A stretch of 64,000 nucleotides of DNA from Halichondria panicea (GCF_963675165.1 NC_087393.1:3415502-3479501), one strand, 5' to 3'; shown: positions 49,101 through 60,091, numbered from the stretch's first letter. Notes: a model not told the origin generated them from the letters alone. Numbers and translations are program-made.

Positions 49101-52100
49101 ATTTTTAATAAATTGCATTTACGTCATGTATATACAATGTACATGTATGTATTGTGCGACTATTTTATTGCTTTATGTTTAATGTTGCACGTGCATGTAT
49201 TATACATCATTTTTGCTGGTGACCTTTAACCCTGCCCCACCCCCAGGTATGTTCCCAGCGGATGGGCGTCCAAGACAGAGCTTTCTCTCGAGGAGGTGAA
49301 TGAGCTCAACAAGATGAATGTGGACCTAGCAAATACAATGGCAGAGAAGAACTCTGCCTTCATGCCGTTCCAGCATGGCAACTTCAGCTGCATCATGATC
49401 AAGGAGGTGAGTAACTGAGTGGCAGGTTTTGCAAGTACAGGTCAGTACGAATCGTTGGCTAGACTTGTAGAAGATTAGGTGTATACACTCGTGTATTTCG
49501 GTACCGAGCTTGTAGCTAATGTAAGTTTTTAGGGGTAAAGAGTAATGTTTCTTACAACATTCACAAGTTTGTGAATTTATGTGACTGACGCCATTCTTTG
49601 TCTTACCTGCTTGCAGCTATCTGCAGATACAAATCTTCAAGAGTTTGTACTGGACTTACTGGAGGAGACAAAGATGTACGAGGAAAACAAAAAGGCGAGG
49701 CATAGCTATAGTTCTGTATGGGGCTAGCTTTAAGGTTATTGTGTGATACTGTGAGCAAGAATTATCGCAGTTACGCTCTTATTTAACTGGTTCCCATCTC
49801 TCACTCTGTATATAGTTTCTAGAGGGTATGTCTGAGAAGATCATTCAGGGCATTCAGTCAGCACAGAGTGACCTGCATAAGGAGAAGTCACAGAAAGAAC
49901 AGGACGAGGTGTGTGCATGCGTGGTTGTATCAGTATATGCTTGTACCATACTTCCTCGTCGGGTCTTGTTTTAAATGCTCAGGAGGTTATTAGCCAAACA
50001 AGAATATAGCCTTAATACATGTACATGTCATGTAATTATTGACCTACATTTATTGTTCAACCTGTTTGTGATTGATGGTGTATCCATATGTAGCTTAATT
50101 TATTAACCTAAAGCATGTAGGCGGCTACAGGTTATGTTCTAGTATGTCTGTGTATTCTCCGTCTGCTCAGGTGACTCTACTAAAATGCTGCTCGTTCTTA
50201 TGTCACAGATATTATATTATTATAGGTGATAGCAATTCAATTCTTTAACCCTATTATGTCATACGTGTAACTGAAATGTTACTTTTGAAATTGAAATTGC
50301 TGTCTCCCTGGATAGTTTGTACTTGCCGGCCTCATTCTATGTTACTATAAGTATTTTAGTAGTATCAATGGTATTGGTACTACTATTGATAAACCGTTGT
50401 GAATGAGTCAAATCTGCCATGCAAAAGTTTTGATTCATACTTTTTACTTTGCGATTGAGAAATGTCATATGATATAGACCCTTGCAGTGCACGTGCATGG
50501 TCGTTTGCTCATGCACAGAATACAAACATGCCTAACGTATCTCCATAGTACAACTGGTACATGTAACCCTAGCTTATGCAAGTATTTGAGAGTCATAGCT
50601 ATCAGTGTTCTATATGTCTTTACAAGATTAATACATGTATGTTGTGTGCGACATCTCAGCAATTAATACTTTTCCGTTGTTTGTCAAACCAAACGCTAGG
50701 AGCTATACTACATAGTCATATTTATCTGCATCCTCTACATCTGTGACTGTCTCTCTGGTCACAGCATAAGCTTCATTTGCTGTCATTCCCAACTCTTCTG
50801 GCTTGCCCTCATTTTCGTAATATTGCACGTCATCACTGACTGTTGTTAGGTAGGCTGGATTTTGTGTGGCTGCAATAGTCATGTCTGTCTCGTCCATGTA
50901 GTCATAAGAGTGGTTGTCAGGTGACGTAGCTTCCCTCAGCTGGCCATATGCTTCGTTCTCGTCTGTCGTTGGGTCAATTTTCATTTCTTGATTTTCAGGA
51001 ACTGCATGTAAATATGATTCTATTGGTGTAATATATACACTAAACTGTACCTCTTAATTACACTAATAGTTTAAAATTAATTTGTTCTTTTAACACACCT
51101 GATCGAGATGTTGCTTTTCTCACCCAGCGTATAGTGAATAAAGTTGCACCTATCAGTAGCACTACTATTAATACCACTAGTAGTACTATCAATGCATACA
51201 CTGTATTCTCTGTTACACGAGTAGGATTTGTGTCGGTAGTAACAACGGGCTGAGACGTTGAGAGTGTGTGTATGGGGGTGGGTGTAGGGGTGAGCATACG
51301 ATGGGAGAGTGTGGTTATAGTGTAGCTTGAACTTGGGCTCACGACAGTCTTTGTACTTATTGCTGCAATAGAATTATTAAACAACATTTGATCGTAATAA
51401 TTATCATTACTTACCGACAGAGATTAGTGGAGCTAGGTTAGTAGAGGAATTGAGTAGACCGGATGTGCCGACAGGATACATGCAGGCTGTCTCAGGGCGA
51501 GGAGTCAGTAAATCAGTAGCAAACCAAACTGTCTCATCAATGTACGGACTAGGGTTGTCTTCATCTCCAGCAAACTGAATACTATCGAGACTGGTCCTGC
51601 TACCCTCCAGATAGAACCCGACCACATCTCCTGGTTGGACCTCAATCCTTTCACTCTCTAGTGGTACCCCAGTCACTATTCCTCTCTCAGTTGTGTCAGG
51701 ATGAGCCAGTGGAATAGGTGAGAAATGGTTGAAACCAGCCAAGTTGTAGCAGCCATCAGTGTCTACTGGTGAGAGGGAGTTTGGTCTCCATACTTGGAAG
51801 GAGATCGTGTAAATTTGCTCTTCAAAAGCTCCGATACTACTACCCTCCACTAGGGCTCTCCACTCAGTGATAACACCAGAACAATTGAACTTGTAGCTAG
51901 TGATGATGGCTTGTACTGGGTTTGGCTTAAATCGATTTCCATTAGCTGGTCTGAGAAGTATTGGTAGTGGCCTATCACCATTGTTTGCAAGAAGACAGTC
52001 TTGACATTGATCAGCTTCAAAGAAATTATTGTATGTAAATCATTAATTTTACAAACACTTCTGTCCACCTACCATTAATAGTTTGAGAGTAAATCTGAAA

Positions 52101-55100
52101 GTAGCAAATGAGTAGCGGCAAGCAAAGTTTGGCATACATCTTGACTGTCAGTATCGTGGTATTATTATAATTATATAAAGTCATCACAAATATAAACACA
52201 GACACTCCACCCTACAACAACACATATAATCCACCGTACAATAGTTATACACATGAGCGAACACACGCACTACATTAGGTATACTGAGCATGCCCAGAAT
52301 ATACGATGTAACGATGTATTTTTGTTTATCTACGAGGGCTGCAACCAGCAGTAGAAGTAGCCCGCTAGCCATTCTTTCAAAATTGGTTCTATCAGTTAAA
52401 AAATCTGTTTGGATATTCGATACGAGGGGAACTGTACACTCTTGCATATAGCTATATACCAGACGAAGAAGAAACACTAACAACTTCGTTTCAGGAAATC
52501 TAAAGTGAATACATGCAGTCACATACATTCTTAAACTTGCTTACTTGTCAATAAGAAGTGTTTCAAGCCAAAGGCATAATTACGTGTCAAGCCACGCATA
52601 TATTTTGAGGTTTAGTTTTATGAATTGATCAGCTGAATACAGCATAACTGAAGTATTGTGTAAACGGGATTAGACTGTGTGAAAATGTTCTGTTCCCAGG
52701 TCGTGGTCACATTGTTGGCATTGTATAAATTATTAGTATTAGTTATTGCCCAGCCAGATGCCATATAATTGCACTGGAGCAACATAATGCCCTCGGGCAT
52801 TATGTCATCCAGTGCAATATATGGCATGTTGCACGAGGGCGCCTGCAATAACTAACTTGTTGCCCAATGACGTTAAACTCGTCTGACTGGTCAAATAAAA
52901 GACATGTAATTTAGTGTTTGCTGAATTCCATAGTAAATTTTTAAGTTTTATTATACCATTAAAAGTAGTAGCCTATAAAAGGAACCAGATGAGTTACCGT
53001 ATAGCGTATAGCGGGTATATTTCGAGGGTATAAATGTTCGCAGTTTTTGCGGATTGAGCCTGTATCGCGAAAATTTATACCCACAAAAATTTATAATAGT
53101 AGGCGTGTTCAGTATTATGGATTCGAGGCTAACGGTGTGGAGGTACAGCTGCATGTTGATGTGCGCATGCGCCAAAAGGCTGGAACTCAGATCACGAACA
53201 TAAAATCCGCGAAATCTCTTTGTAATGGTCCATCCGCGAAAATTTATACCCTCGAAATATACCCGCTATACGGTATTGGGTGGGACATAAGTCCCAAATG
53301 GATATCTCTTAAAGAAATCTACTGCATGTACACACAGTGCAAGTGCATATAATCCAGTGCATTATGCCATATACTGAGCACTGGATTGCTTTGATCTGCC
53401 CACTCACCGGGCAACAATTTGCATTGTATATTGTTTGCTTTGCTTCCATGTTCAGAATTGTATCGATCAAGTATGTATATTGTGCCTCCATGCACACTCG
53501 TTTGTTTGTGTGCATGATTAGTATAGTTAAGAGTCAATATAAGCACTCATAACAAGCAATGGCAAGGCGTCTAATTGCATTAGGCAAAGCCGAGAGCAAT
53601 TCAGTGCTTGTTATGAGTGCTGTTAATCCCTTCAGGAGTGCATAAATATATGCACTCTCCTGATTCCTTATTGCAATGAGTAACTATAATTAATGATGCA
53701 GTTATTGGGCTGTATAAGTTACAGTGCACTAATAGCACATCATGCGATTGTGCTGTTAATCATGCAACTGCTGTATAGGAAGATATATTATTTGGAGTCG
53801 ATCTTATAAGTCTAACACACACTATAGTTACTGTTACTGAAATTAAGCTAAAATGTAACAGTTACTACCTTCTCTCCTGCTTTTATAGTAATAGCTATAT
53901 GCAGCTACAATTTATGTTCAGTTATTAATTGCTTCAGTAAAAAAAACTCCCAAACGACTCCAAATAATATATCTTCCATCAATTGAGCATCTGTGAAAGT
54001 AGCTTTGCCAGTAGCTTCAAATTGAGGCTGCTTTTATCCTCAACTTCAAGATGATAATTGAATTCTTTGCCAATTGCAAAGTGCCAGAGGTTGGCACATC
54101 GACCACAATCCTTTTTCTCCCATAACCTTACGGTATTTTCCATCTGCAGCAATTTTAGTTAAGAACCAGTTTCCTATTTGGTCGGCCTTGGACTCGGGGA
54201 GCAGATATTGATGTGGAGGCAAGCCACAATCAAGACGCTCTCCACCATGTGCACCGAAGTAACATTTTACAGCAACATCTTGTCCGTTGTTAAGTTTCAC
54301 TGTAGCAGTGTAGCTTTTTTGCAGTGTATTAGCTCCACCATAGAGCTTCCAAGCAGCTGTTATTGCTCTCTTGGCATCAGCGACAGTGATGGTCTCAGCA
54401 TTCACACACCCTGTGGTATAGAGGGCTGCAACAAGCAGCAGAAGTAGTCCACAGTTCATTGTCCAAGATTTCATACGCATGTGTGTAAAAAATTTGCATC
54501 CCAATGGCTTTTTTATATCAGCTGTGTTTTGTACATACAGTGCGTGCATAGTGCCATGCACTACATGGACCTTGTTTTCAATGACCTGTTAGGAGTCAAT
54601 CAATTCTCTTCTTTACTGAACCAGTCCAGTTTCCTGGCTTGTTGAATCAGTTGTTTATACCTTACATCTATAAGACTGAATGTTAGGCTCCCTTTCTCAC
54701 CACAGGTGTTGTATTCATTGCTTTCATGGCTCGCAATAACTGTTTGCTGCAATCAATAAGGAGGAGTCTGTATTGATAGCTGTTCATAAATTTTAGGCCA
54801 TTCCCTTTCTTCCCATAGGACTGTTAAATTGTATAATAATGTGTACATGCATGCATGACAGTTTCTCGAATTTAGCTACATAGTTATAGTTGTAAAGCTA
54901 GCAATTATGGGATATGTATATACAATCATGCATGCACTCTCATCAATAATATTATTATACCCCAATTTGTATCCGCAGGGTATGCTTAGAAACCTTCCTC
55001 TGGTTGGCTCTGTTTGGAGTTGGTTCTCTCCTGCTTCCCCTAGCACTCCTCAAGGTCGTCAGTTTGACCTGTCATCAGGTACATGTATATGTATCCCTGT

Positions 55101-55668
55101 GAGGTCAATAATTATTGAACCAGATGGCTGGTGGTCACTACATAACCGCTTAATTTGGTGACAATTTTAGCTATTGCATGGGTCTATAGATACGAAGGTT
55201 AGCTGTTTTTAATTTCATACATGTAGCTACTTTTTACACCGTGCACTACCCACTGTAAGGTATATATATATATATATCCTATTGAAGTTCATGCACAGTT
55301 AAGTTTGCTAGGTACATGTATAATTATATACACTTTTATATCTATTCACAATAATTATTTAGTTACAGATGTGATGATGTACCCCCATACACATACAAAC
55401 ATGCACACATCTGTCACATGCAGGCAAGGTTCAATCCACGGAGAGCACATACAAGCACAAGATGCAGGTGCAGGAGGGAAAGTCAGCTGACACATCCTCT
55501 TCTACCATTGAGAGCTCACCACCAGACCAACTTTTAGCCGATCCAAACGAGACCAGTACACCAGACAAGACGGAGGGGCCAACTAATGAAACTCCACCCA
55601 CTCCACCAATAGAAGAACAGCAACGTGGTGATGAGGTTGCTGAGCAACAGACTGCTACAACGAACTAG
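40118..55668 (+). CDS. PDXDC1: PDXDC1, PLP-dependent decarboxylase-like protein (probable pseudoenzyme)
   Basis: About 23 exons: 40118-40129, 40270-40329, 40786-40838, 41386-41541, 44322-44383, 44473-44542, 44913-44976, 45048-45078, 45817-45980, 46909-46957, 47008-47079, 47180-47221, 47369-47513, 47684-47778, 47934-48134, 48404-48509, 48747-48805, 48853-48923, 49247-49406, 49617-49694, 49816-49908, 54979-55078, 55424-55668; about 729 residues. The group II decarboxylase fold is seen in IAHAGTPVTGHVEDMSKIRE and IWMHVQG, and the C-terminal LVGSVWSWFSP block is characteristic of PDXDC1. Where active enzymes carry the PLP lysine (HK), this has SPGTWFG, as I recall also lacking in the vertebrate protein. 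All junctions keep phase except 45078/45817, off by one: a missed microexon, a weak acceptor at 45829 or a base error. The intron after 49694 appears to start with GC. Confidence 0.88.
40570..40750. repeat. Three spaced copies of a 27-bp motif
   Basis: TTGCATTCCCTAATATCCAT plus AGCGATG recurs about every 75-95 bases (near 40570, 40630, 40722) in PDXDC1 intron 2, with shared flanks such as ATACCCTTAG. A decayed minisatellite. Confidence 0.65.
41921..43916 (-). pseudogene. Nested type II membrane protein with coiled stalk and fibrinogen-like head; four frame breaks
   Basis: Intronless and inside PDXDC1 intron 4 on the opposite strand. From ATG 43916: a cytoplasmic region with ECIYEVP and DDYELP tyrosine motifs, one membrane helix (FIAIAAAALVLGALALLLTL), then an N-glycosylated heptad stalk (repeated QLNNS, QLNYS, NLS). 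The head begins with SGMYSVYTSTGVSQVYCDM, the fibrinogen-C-like opening, then GWTQVANINLTDPNQNCPDG, SPRQHIWTFAAAVGE, DPLWDGKGCG and a stop at 41921. Such heads occur in surface proteins of sponges and cnidarians. The frame changes near 43122, 42936, 42757 and 42390. Three of these are repaired by one extra A in an A run, so assembly error is a real alternative to pseudogene decay; protein similarity continues straight through each break. Confidence 0.65.
44670..44872. mobile_element. MITE, TACCGTATA family, copy in PDXDC1 intron
   Basis: Right end reads in reverse ATACCGTATAACTGGTATAT then TTCGAGGGTATAAA; left end ATAGCGTGTATATTTCAAAG is its degraded inverse. Interior shares CGTGGTTTTCG with the 35844 fragment. 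Same family as 52995-53275. Confidence 0.65.
45195..45340. repeat. Inverted repeat, 22-bp perfect arms
   Basis: ATACTGGAGTTTGCAGAATC at 45195 is matched by its reverse complement GATTCTGCAAACTCCAGTAT ending at 45340, around a loop of about 100 bases, in PDXDC1 intron 8. Confidence 0.75.
46031..46840. repeat. Minisatellite, 14 copies of a 57-bp unit
   Basis: Unit contains GTGAGGGGACTGTAGCTGTT and ACGGGCTTTAGCCTTGTGT. I count 14 copies, with A/C, A/G and GTGAG/GTTAG variants and one copy with a ten-base insertion near 46670. It starts about 50 bases after the donor of exon 9 of PDXDC1 and each unit contains GTGAGG, the sequence used at that donor. No CRISPR-like spacers. Confidence 0.95.
50703..52139 (-). 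CDS. Nested single-pass membrane receptor-like protein with tyrosine-rich tail
   Basis: Four exons, 52073-52139, 51415-52014, 51099-51362, 50703-51001, join in phase to 409 residues. Signal peptide (MYAKLCLPLLICYFQIYSQ), then a Cys-poor beta-rich ectodomain of about 210 residues (NCSGVITEWRALVEG, FQVWRPNSLSPVDTDGCY, VQPGDVVGFYLEG). A Ser/Thr/Pro stalk follows, one membrane helix (ALIVLLVVLIVVLLIGATLF), a basic stop-transfer (RWVRK) and a cytoplasmic tail of about 100 residues. The tail holds many tyrosines in acidic contexts: AYGQL, YDYMDE, AYLTT, QYYENEG, AYAVT, KYDYVV. These resemble SH2-binding or endocytic motifs. Family not recognised beyond this layout. Lies in PDXDC1 intron 21 on the opposite strand. 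Confidence 0.8.
52325..52372 (-). pseudogene. Fragment: signal peptide of the small secreted gene family
   Basis: Encodes MASGLLLLLVAALVDKQ, closely like the MNCGLLLLLVAALYTT leader of the intact gene at 54046-54480, but nothing of the mature domain follows. A truncated duplicate. Confidence 0.6.
52758..52827. repeat. Near-perfect 70-bp palindrome
   Basis: Arms ATGCCATATAATTGCACTGG and CCAGTGCAATATATGGCAT, with an inner perfect palindrome CATAATGCCCTCGGGCATTA; total 70 bases with minimal loop. In PDXDC1 intron 21 between nested genes. Confidence 0.85.
52995..53275. mobile_element. MITE, TACCGTATA family, intact ends
   Basis: Left TACCGTATAGCG (partly duplicated) GGTATATTTCGAGGGTATAA and right, in reverse, TACCGTATAGCGGGTATATT are inverted repeats of about 40 bases. 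281 bases, no ORF; probable TA target duplication. Confidence 0.75.
53542..53621. repeat. Inverted repeat, 17-bp perfect arms
   Basis: AGCACTCATAACAAGCA at 53542-53558 and its reverse complement at 53605-53621, separated by 46 bases. Confidence 0.8.
54046..54480 (-). CDS. Small secreted protein of unknown family, intact copy
   Basis: Single exon; ATGs at 54480, 54474 and 54459, the last giving a compact signal peptide MNCGLLLLLVAALYTTGCVNA and a mature chain of about 115 residues. The mature part (TVADAKRAITAAWKLYGGAN, VKLNNGQDVAVKCYFGAHGG, LDCGLPPHQYLLPESKADQ) has five cysteines after the leader (in VKCYF, LDCG, MCQP and LCNW, plus the one near the leader end). I do not recognise it; the alternating strand/helix look and length recall small secreted inhibitors, but no motif supports a function. 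Nested in PDXDC1 intron 21, opposite strand. At least three damaged relatives lie in this window (52325, 61615, 62280), so it is a local family. Confidence 0.7.
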   Translation of the reverse strand: MRMKSWTMNCGLLLLLVAALYTTGCVNAETITVADAKRAITAAWKLYGGANTLQKSYTATVKLNNGQDVAVKCYFGAHGGERLDCGLPPHQYLLPESKADQIGNWFLTKIAADGKYRKVMGEKGLWSMCQPLALCNWQRIQLSS

Positions 55669-56304
55669 ATAAGCAATTTGGTGCTTTGTGATAATTTGAG
55701 CTTTGATGGTTTATTTGTAGTACATTTTCATTCTTATATTAGATCACCTATATAATTATATCAGGTACATGTATATCAGTGTAATTAATTTTCTGGTCTT
55801 TAAGACTGCTTTATTGTTCATTAATTTTGGCGATAATTTTGTTTGTTACATCGTACGTGGCGTGGTATTAGTATAAAATTGATACTGCAGACTGAGCGTT
55901 ATTCAAACAAAAGGGTATTAAATGTCGGTATTTTGAGCGTTATTCGGTATTTTGGCACGTATCTTACGAGGGTCCCTAACTCATCATAAAGTAAGTGTAT
56001 GGGCTTCTTAATAAAATAATGGGAGATTAACACTCATCACGATTGTCGATCACGTGCCAAAAATTTATGCTAGCCCACTTCCATGCTCAATACGGTAATT
56101 TTTGGATAAACTACTCGTTAAATATTTGTACAGCTCTACAATACGAAATATACGAAAATAATCTGCTATATGGTACTGCATTTATTGTACAACACTCCTC
56201 TGTACTGTGGTTGTGAAACATTCTATAGATCTATTTATTATTCATGTCAACAGCCAGGATTTAGCTCTAGTTTTGTTGTACATAATTATATTTTTTATAT
56301 CATC
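55669..56304. other. Non-coding region after PDXDC1
   Basis: No gene seen. AT-rich, with a repeated GAGCGTTATTC word near 55897 and 55935 and some ATAATTAT stretches. Confidence 0.5.
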
Positions 56305-56430
56305 TTGGCTGATGACCTTTAACCCTGCCCCACACCCAAGTAGACTATAAGTTCCCAGTGGTGGCTGAACATCCAAGACAGAGCTTTCTCTGGAGAAGGT
56401 GAAAGAGCTCAACAAGCTGCATGCATAGCT
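56305..56430 (+). pseudogene. Decayed copy of PDXDC1 exon 19
   Basis: CTTTAACCCTGCCCCACACC and the following CCAAGACAGAGCTTTCTCT match the intron end and start of PDXDC1 exon 19 (49222-49330). The acceptor is lost by an insertion (AAGTAGACTATAAGTTCCCA) and similarity stops after AGCTCAACAAG. Confidence 0.85.
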
Positions 56431-57808
56431 ACATCAGAGATTAATCTCTGGTGCAGACAGGACACGAGACTCCTGAGGCCACAGGCACGCCTGCAGCAGA
56501 TCAGAGCAGCTCAGATGGGCTCATGAGGTAACACATGCAGGCACTAAAAGGTTGTTTACTTGATTACTGTTCACTGCTTGTACTAGGAGCCATTTCATCT
56601 TGTGATAACGTATAGAGTAAAGAACTGATTATCGAACACTTTCTATTTTCAAACGCTTGTTCTCGAGGACAGCGGCTCAGAGCACTAAGTTGATAGTACC
56701 TAGGTATATAGACTAGGTAAGGCTCTATTCAAATCCGAACTCACGGCCAATAGAAAGCTTCCTCGGCGGAGTGACAAGGCCAAACACTCAACTATTGGAA
56801 CAGATTTAGTTTGAATATAGCCACGATTCTTCGAACTCTCTCTCTCATATCAACAGAAGGCTCTAAATATCTAGCTACAATGTATGACCGTAATCTACAA
56901 CTAGTAAACTATGTACAGCTCCGGTTTCGAGGTCTGACTGCAAGCTGTTGGCCTCTTAAAAAAGTGCAGTAGTGCCATCAAAATCCGAACGATTAATACC
57001 TTTTTCTTCATAATCTCCATTATAAGCCATGACATAAACTGCAACTTTAGGGAAAAAATGGAGATTATGAAGAAAAATATTTTGAGTCATAAACGCGTGC
57101 CCCCCACTGCGTCCATCAGAAATGTCACAGACAGCGCACAAAATTGCTAAAATCGACGCATGTAGTAAAGCATAATTTTTCGCCCCTGTTTTGGCGCACC
57201 CCCGGGGTTCAAACGCTTATACCTGCACTTTTAAAGTTTCAGCACTCCCGAGACGTCACTTGGCAAGTACCTGAGGTGTACGCTGCTAGTTTGGTACCAA
57301 TCTCATCATGTTCTGATATAGGTGTCGTCCTGCAGTTCCACGAGTACCTCGAGGCTGTCGAAAACCATCAAGGGTATCCTCAGCACATTCCGACTATTAT
57401 TTGCAAAAGGGGAGGAGTTTGACGAGAGTTTTGGATGTGGCTGGGTTGGGTTACCAATGTGGAAAAGAGGGGCCAAAATTGAGGTTAGTGGGTAAGAGCT
57501 TGTTGCAGAAATCAGCACCTGAATCGGGCAAGGTAGCAGAGATTGAAATTCGTGTGAGAATAACTCGGCAGGTAAATGGTTAATAGCACACAGGCACCTA
57601 TTGTGGGGATGGAGTCTTGGGGCATGATTCCCTAGGAAATGTAGTGCTTTAGACTGTGTGAGATCACACCTGATGATATCTGTATTACAGAAGGAAAGAA
57701 CAGGATGAATACTCTTATACCTGGGGGCATGCTCCCTCTGCATAACATTTTGTTTTCTATAGGCTGTGCATTTTTTAGCCAATACTGTAACTGAAATTTT
57801 GTATGTAT

Positions 57809-58115
57809 CTCAAGGGGAGGAAAATTCCCCTCCCCATCCCCCGTGAATGAAACCCTGTACAGTCATGTTTATATAATGTGTCGCTCAAGCTATCAATTTT
57901 TGAAGCAGCTTCACGTCGTGCTTAGAGCGATTTCTAATAGCTACACCTTCCAACAAGAAGAGAGCTATCATTTATCATGCACCTGTTCCTTTAATACATG
58001 CCAACGGCCAAATAAATACACAATTTGCTGACAAACATTCTCTGCATGCTCCTCAATTAAGTATATAGAAGATTTCGTTGATACATTTGTCTATTTCTGT
58101 GCCACATTTTTGCTT
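57809..58115. repeat. Non-coding duplicated block, copy 1
   Basis: Shares with 59208-59530 the words CCCTGTACAGTCATGT, TCGTGCTTAGAGCGATTTC and TAGAAGATTT in the same order. Divergent direct repeat of about 300 bases; no coding sense. Confidence 0.7.
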
Positions 58116-58125
58116 TTTAGTTTTT

Positions 58126-58260
58126 ATCTGATAATATAGTTACTAACTTATTACGTTTAGGCTATTTCCATGCTATGAACGCAGCAGTTTATCCAAACAC
58201 ACACGCTAACTGGCAGACTAGTATAACCAGTGACCTCAATTTCAAGAAAGAATCTTACCT
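58126..58260. repeat. Duplicated block shared with 61355-61500
   Basis: Both copies carry ACTTATTACGTT, AGGCTATTT and CATGCTAT, then CACTAACTGGCAGACTAGTA-type sequence and GAAGAATCTTA in the same order. Direct repeat 3.2 kb apart. Confidence 0.65.
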
Positions 58261-58683
58261 ATAAAACTGACTCAACAGCTCTCTTTGGGACTACTGTCGT
58301 TGTACAATGTACATATCTTACACAAACCGACTTTACCTTTGTCCACCGCACTTTTTTTCAATCATTTTTTACAGTGTAGGAGATCTGGGAAAACAGAGGA
58401 GAGAGTGCATGGAGAAGAAAAGAGGAGCTGTATATGTTTTTGGCTTGTGCATACCACTATATATAGGCTGTATACTGGTATACATTCTCTGAATGATGCT
58501 CACTTTATTTTTCACGACATGCATGGAGCACACCTGTATCTGCTCTATATAATTATGAGCCGATGTGAGCACAATGTGATGTGTTAGAATCTACATGTAT
58601 AATTATTGCCTTGTGTTGTTTTGTTATTTGGTATAATTGTTTGCTTGCTTTGTTGACGTTTAATTCCACTGTAATTAACTCTA

Positions 58684-59206
58684 TCTTATCATAGATTGAA
58701 GAGTTAGAGGGATAGGAAATGGTTTGTATCTCGAGTAACATCCACGCTACGCTGCGGTTTAATCGAGGCCATCACAACAATATCTATTTCTACACTCAGT
58801 GCATAATAAACTACAAGTAACTGTGCTTAGTCCGTGCAACTCACTTATATTTCAACGTCTATACCTATTGTAGTAGTCATAACCAGCACGCTTACACGTC
58901 ATATGTTCCAATAGCTCTAAAACAGCCTTGGGAACATATAACTTTATTGGAAAGTCTCTTTACTGGGTGTGGTCAGACATTAGCAAGTACTACACGTGGC
59001 TCATGGACTAGGCGTGTTATAAATTGCTGAAAGAGATGATGTCTCGAGGAAACACAGCTTTGGGAGTTACCCGGCAAAAATGTGCTTAATAGCCTCGTAA
59101 CGCGGATATTTTTCGAGGCTCCACTGCAGATTCAATGTAAAATCATCACGTGCATCACTCCCACTCCGTTTCCTATCCCTCTAACTCTTCAATCTATGAT
59201 CTTATC
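58684..59206. mobile_element. Foldback/MITE-like element, about 35-bp inverted ends
   Basis: ATAGATTGAAGAGTTAGAGG plus GATAGGAAA at the left is exactly inverted at the right (59168-59200). About 520 bases, no transposase frame. It sits between the two copies of the 57809/59208 block. Confidence 0.75.
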
Positions 59207-59207
59207 A

Positions 59208-59530
59208 AGAGAGAGGAAAATTGCTCTCCCCAAATAAAACCCTGTACAGTCATGTCACTCTAAGCCATCTTTGAAGAAGTTTCACTTCGTGCTTAGAGCG
59301 ATTTCAAATTTTGCAATTCAAGCAGCTAGCATTTATCACCTGTTCCAAACACATAATTACATGCCAAAATCACTACTTTTACGTAATCTATCCAGGCCAA
59401 ATAACTGCACAACGATACTCAAACATGCTCTGTATGCTATCAAGAGTTCATATTGAGCTCTTAATGCTCTATATAGTTATCAATAGAAGATTTGTTTATG
59501 CACCCGTCTATTTCTGCCAAAATTGAATGT
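59208..59530. repeat. Non-coding duplicated block, copy 2
   Basis: Partner of 57809-58115; see that entry for shared words. More diverged toward its right end. Confidence 0.65.
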
Positions 59531-59579
59531 TTTTTTACTTGTGACTTTGACTAACCTCATTCTTTGGTCCTATACCTGT

Positions 59580-59668
59580 TTGCAGTACAAATCTCAAGAG
59601 TGAGTCATACTTCACTTTCTGGAAGAGACGAAGATGTATGAGGAAAACAAAAAAGGCGAGGCAAAGTA
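59580..59668 (+). pseudogene. Decayed copy of PDXDC1 exon 20
   Basis: Matches 49612-49700: acceptor TTTGCAG then ACAAATCT, CAAGAG, CTGGAAGAGACGAAGATGTA and the end GAGGAAAACAAAAAAGGCGA. One extra A breaks the frame and an in-frame stop replaces the middle. The unusual GC at the donor position is also present here. Confidence 0.85.
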
Positions 59669-60091
59669 GCTTTAAGTTTATAAGTGTCAGTAGCCTACTT
59701 GTCTGCTAATTCGGCTCTCTGGAGTATACGGTCACCTCGATATACCGGTCGTTTTGTTTGGTATGGATTGTTAGCTTGATCTTTACTGCAACCTGAAATG
59801 CGGCCACTCGCTATTCCGTAAATGTATACTAGTCAGTTCTGCTGCCCCAAACTAGGTTTGTATGTACGGCCCGATACGACGTTTTGGATGTGGTTTGGCA
59901 GATAAAATTGGATTACACTTAAATAGAAAGCATAATCATTATCCTTAAGATAGAACTGCAAAATCAGTAATTAATTTGAGGTAGGGTCGCTTTTTAGCCG
60001 CGGCTATTTTCTTAAATGCAGCTACCTCACTATTCCGGCCAAATTGCACTGTCCCAAGGGTGACTGGATTAACGAGAGTCTACAAAATAGT

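Noticed and set aside
57144..57583. Overlapping open frames on both strands near 57.3 kb
   Set aside because: Some stretches look weakly coding but no frame is continuous, no splice pattern emerges and I recognise no family.
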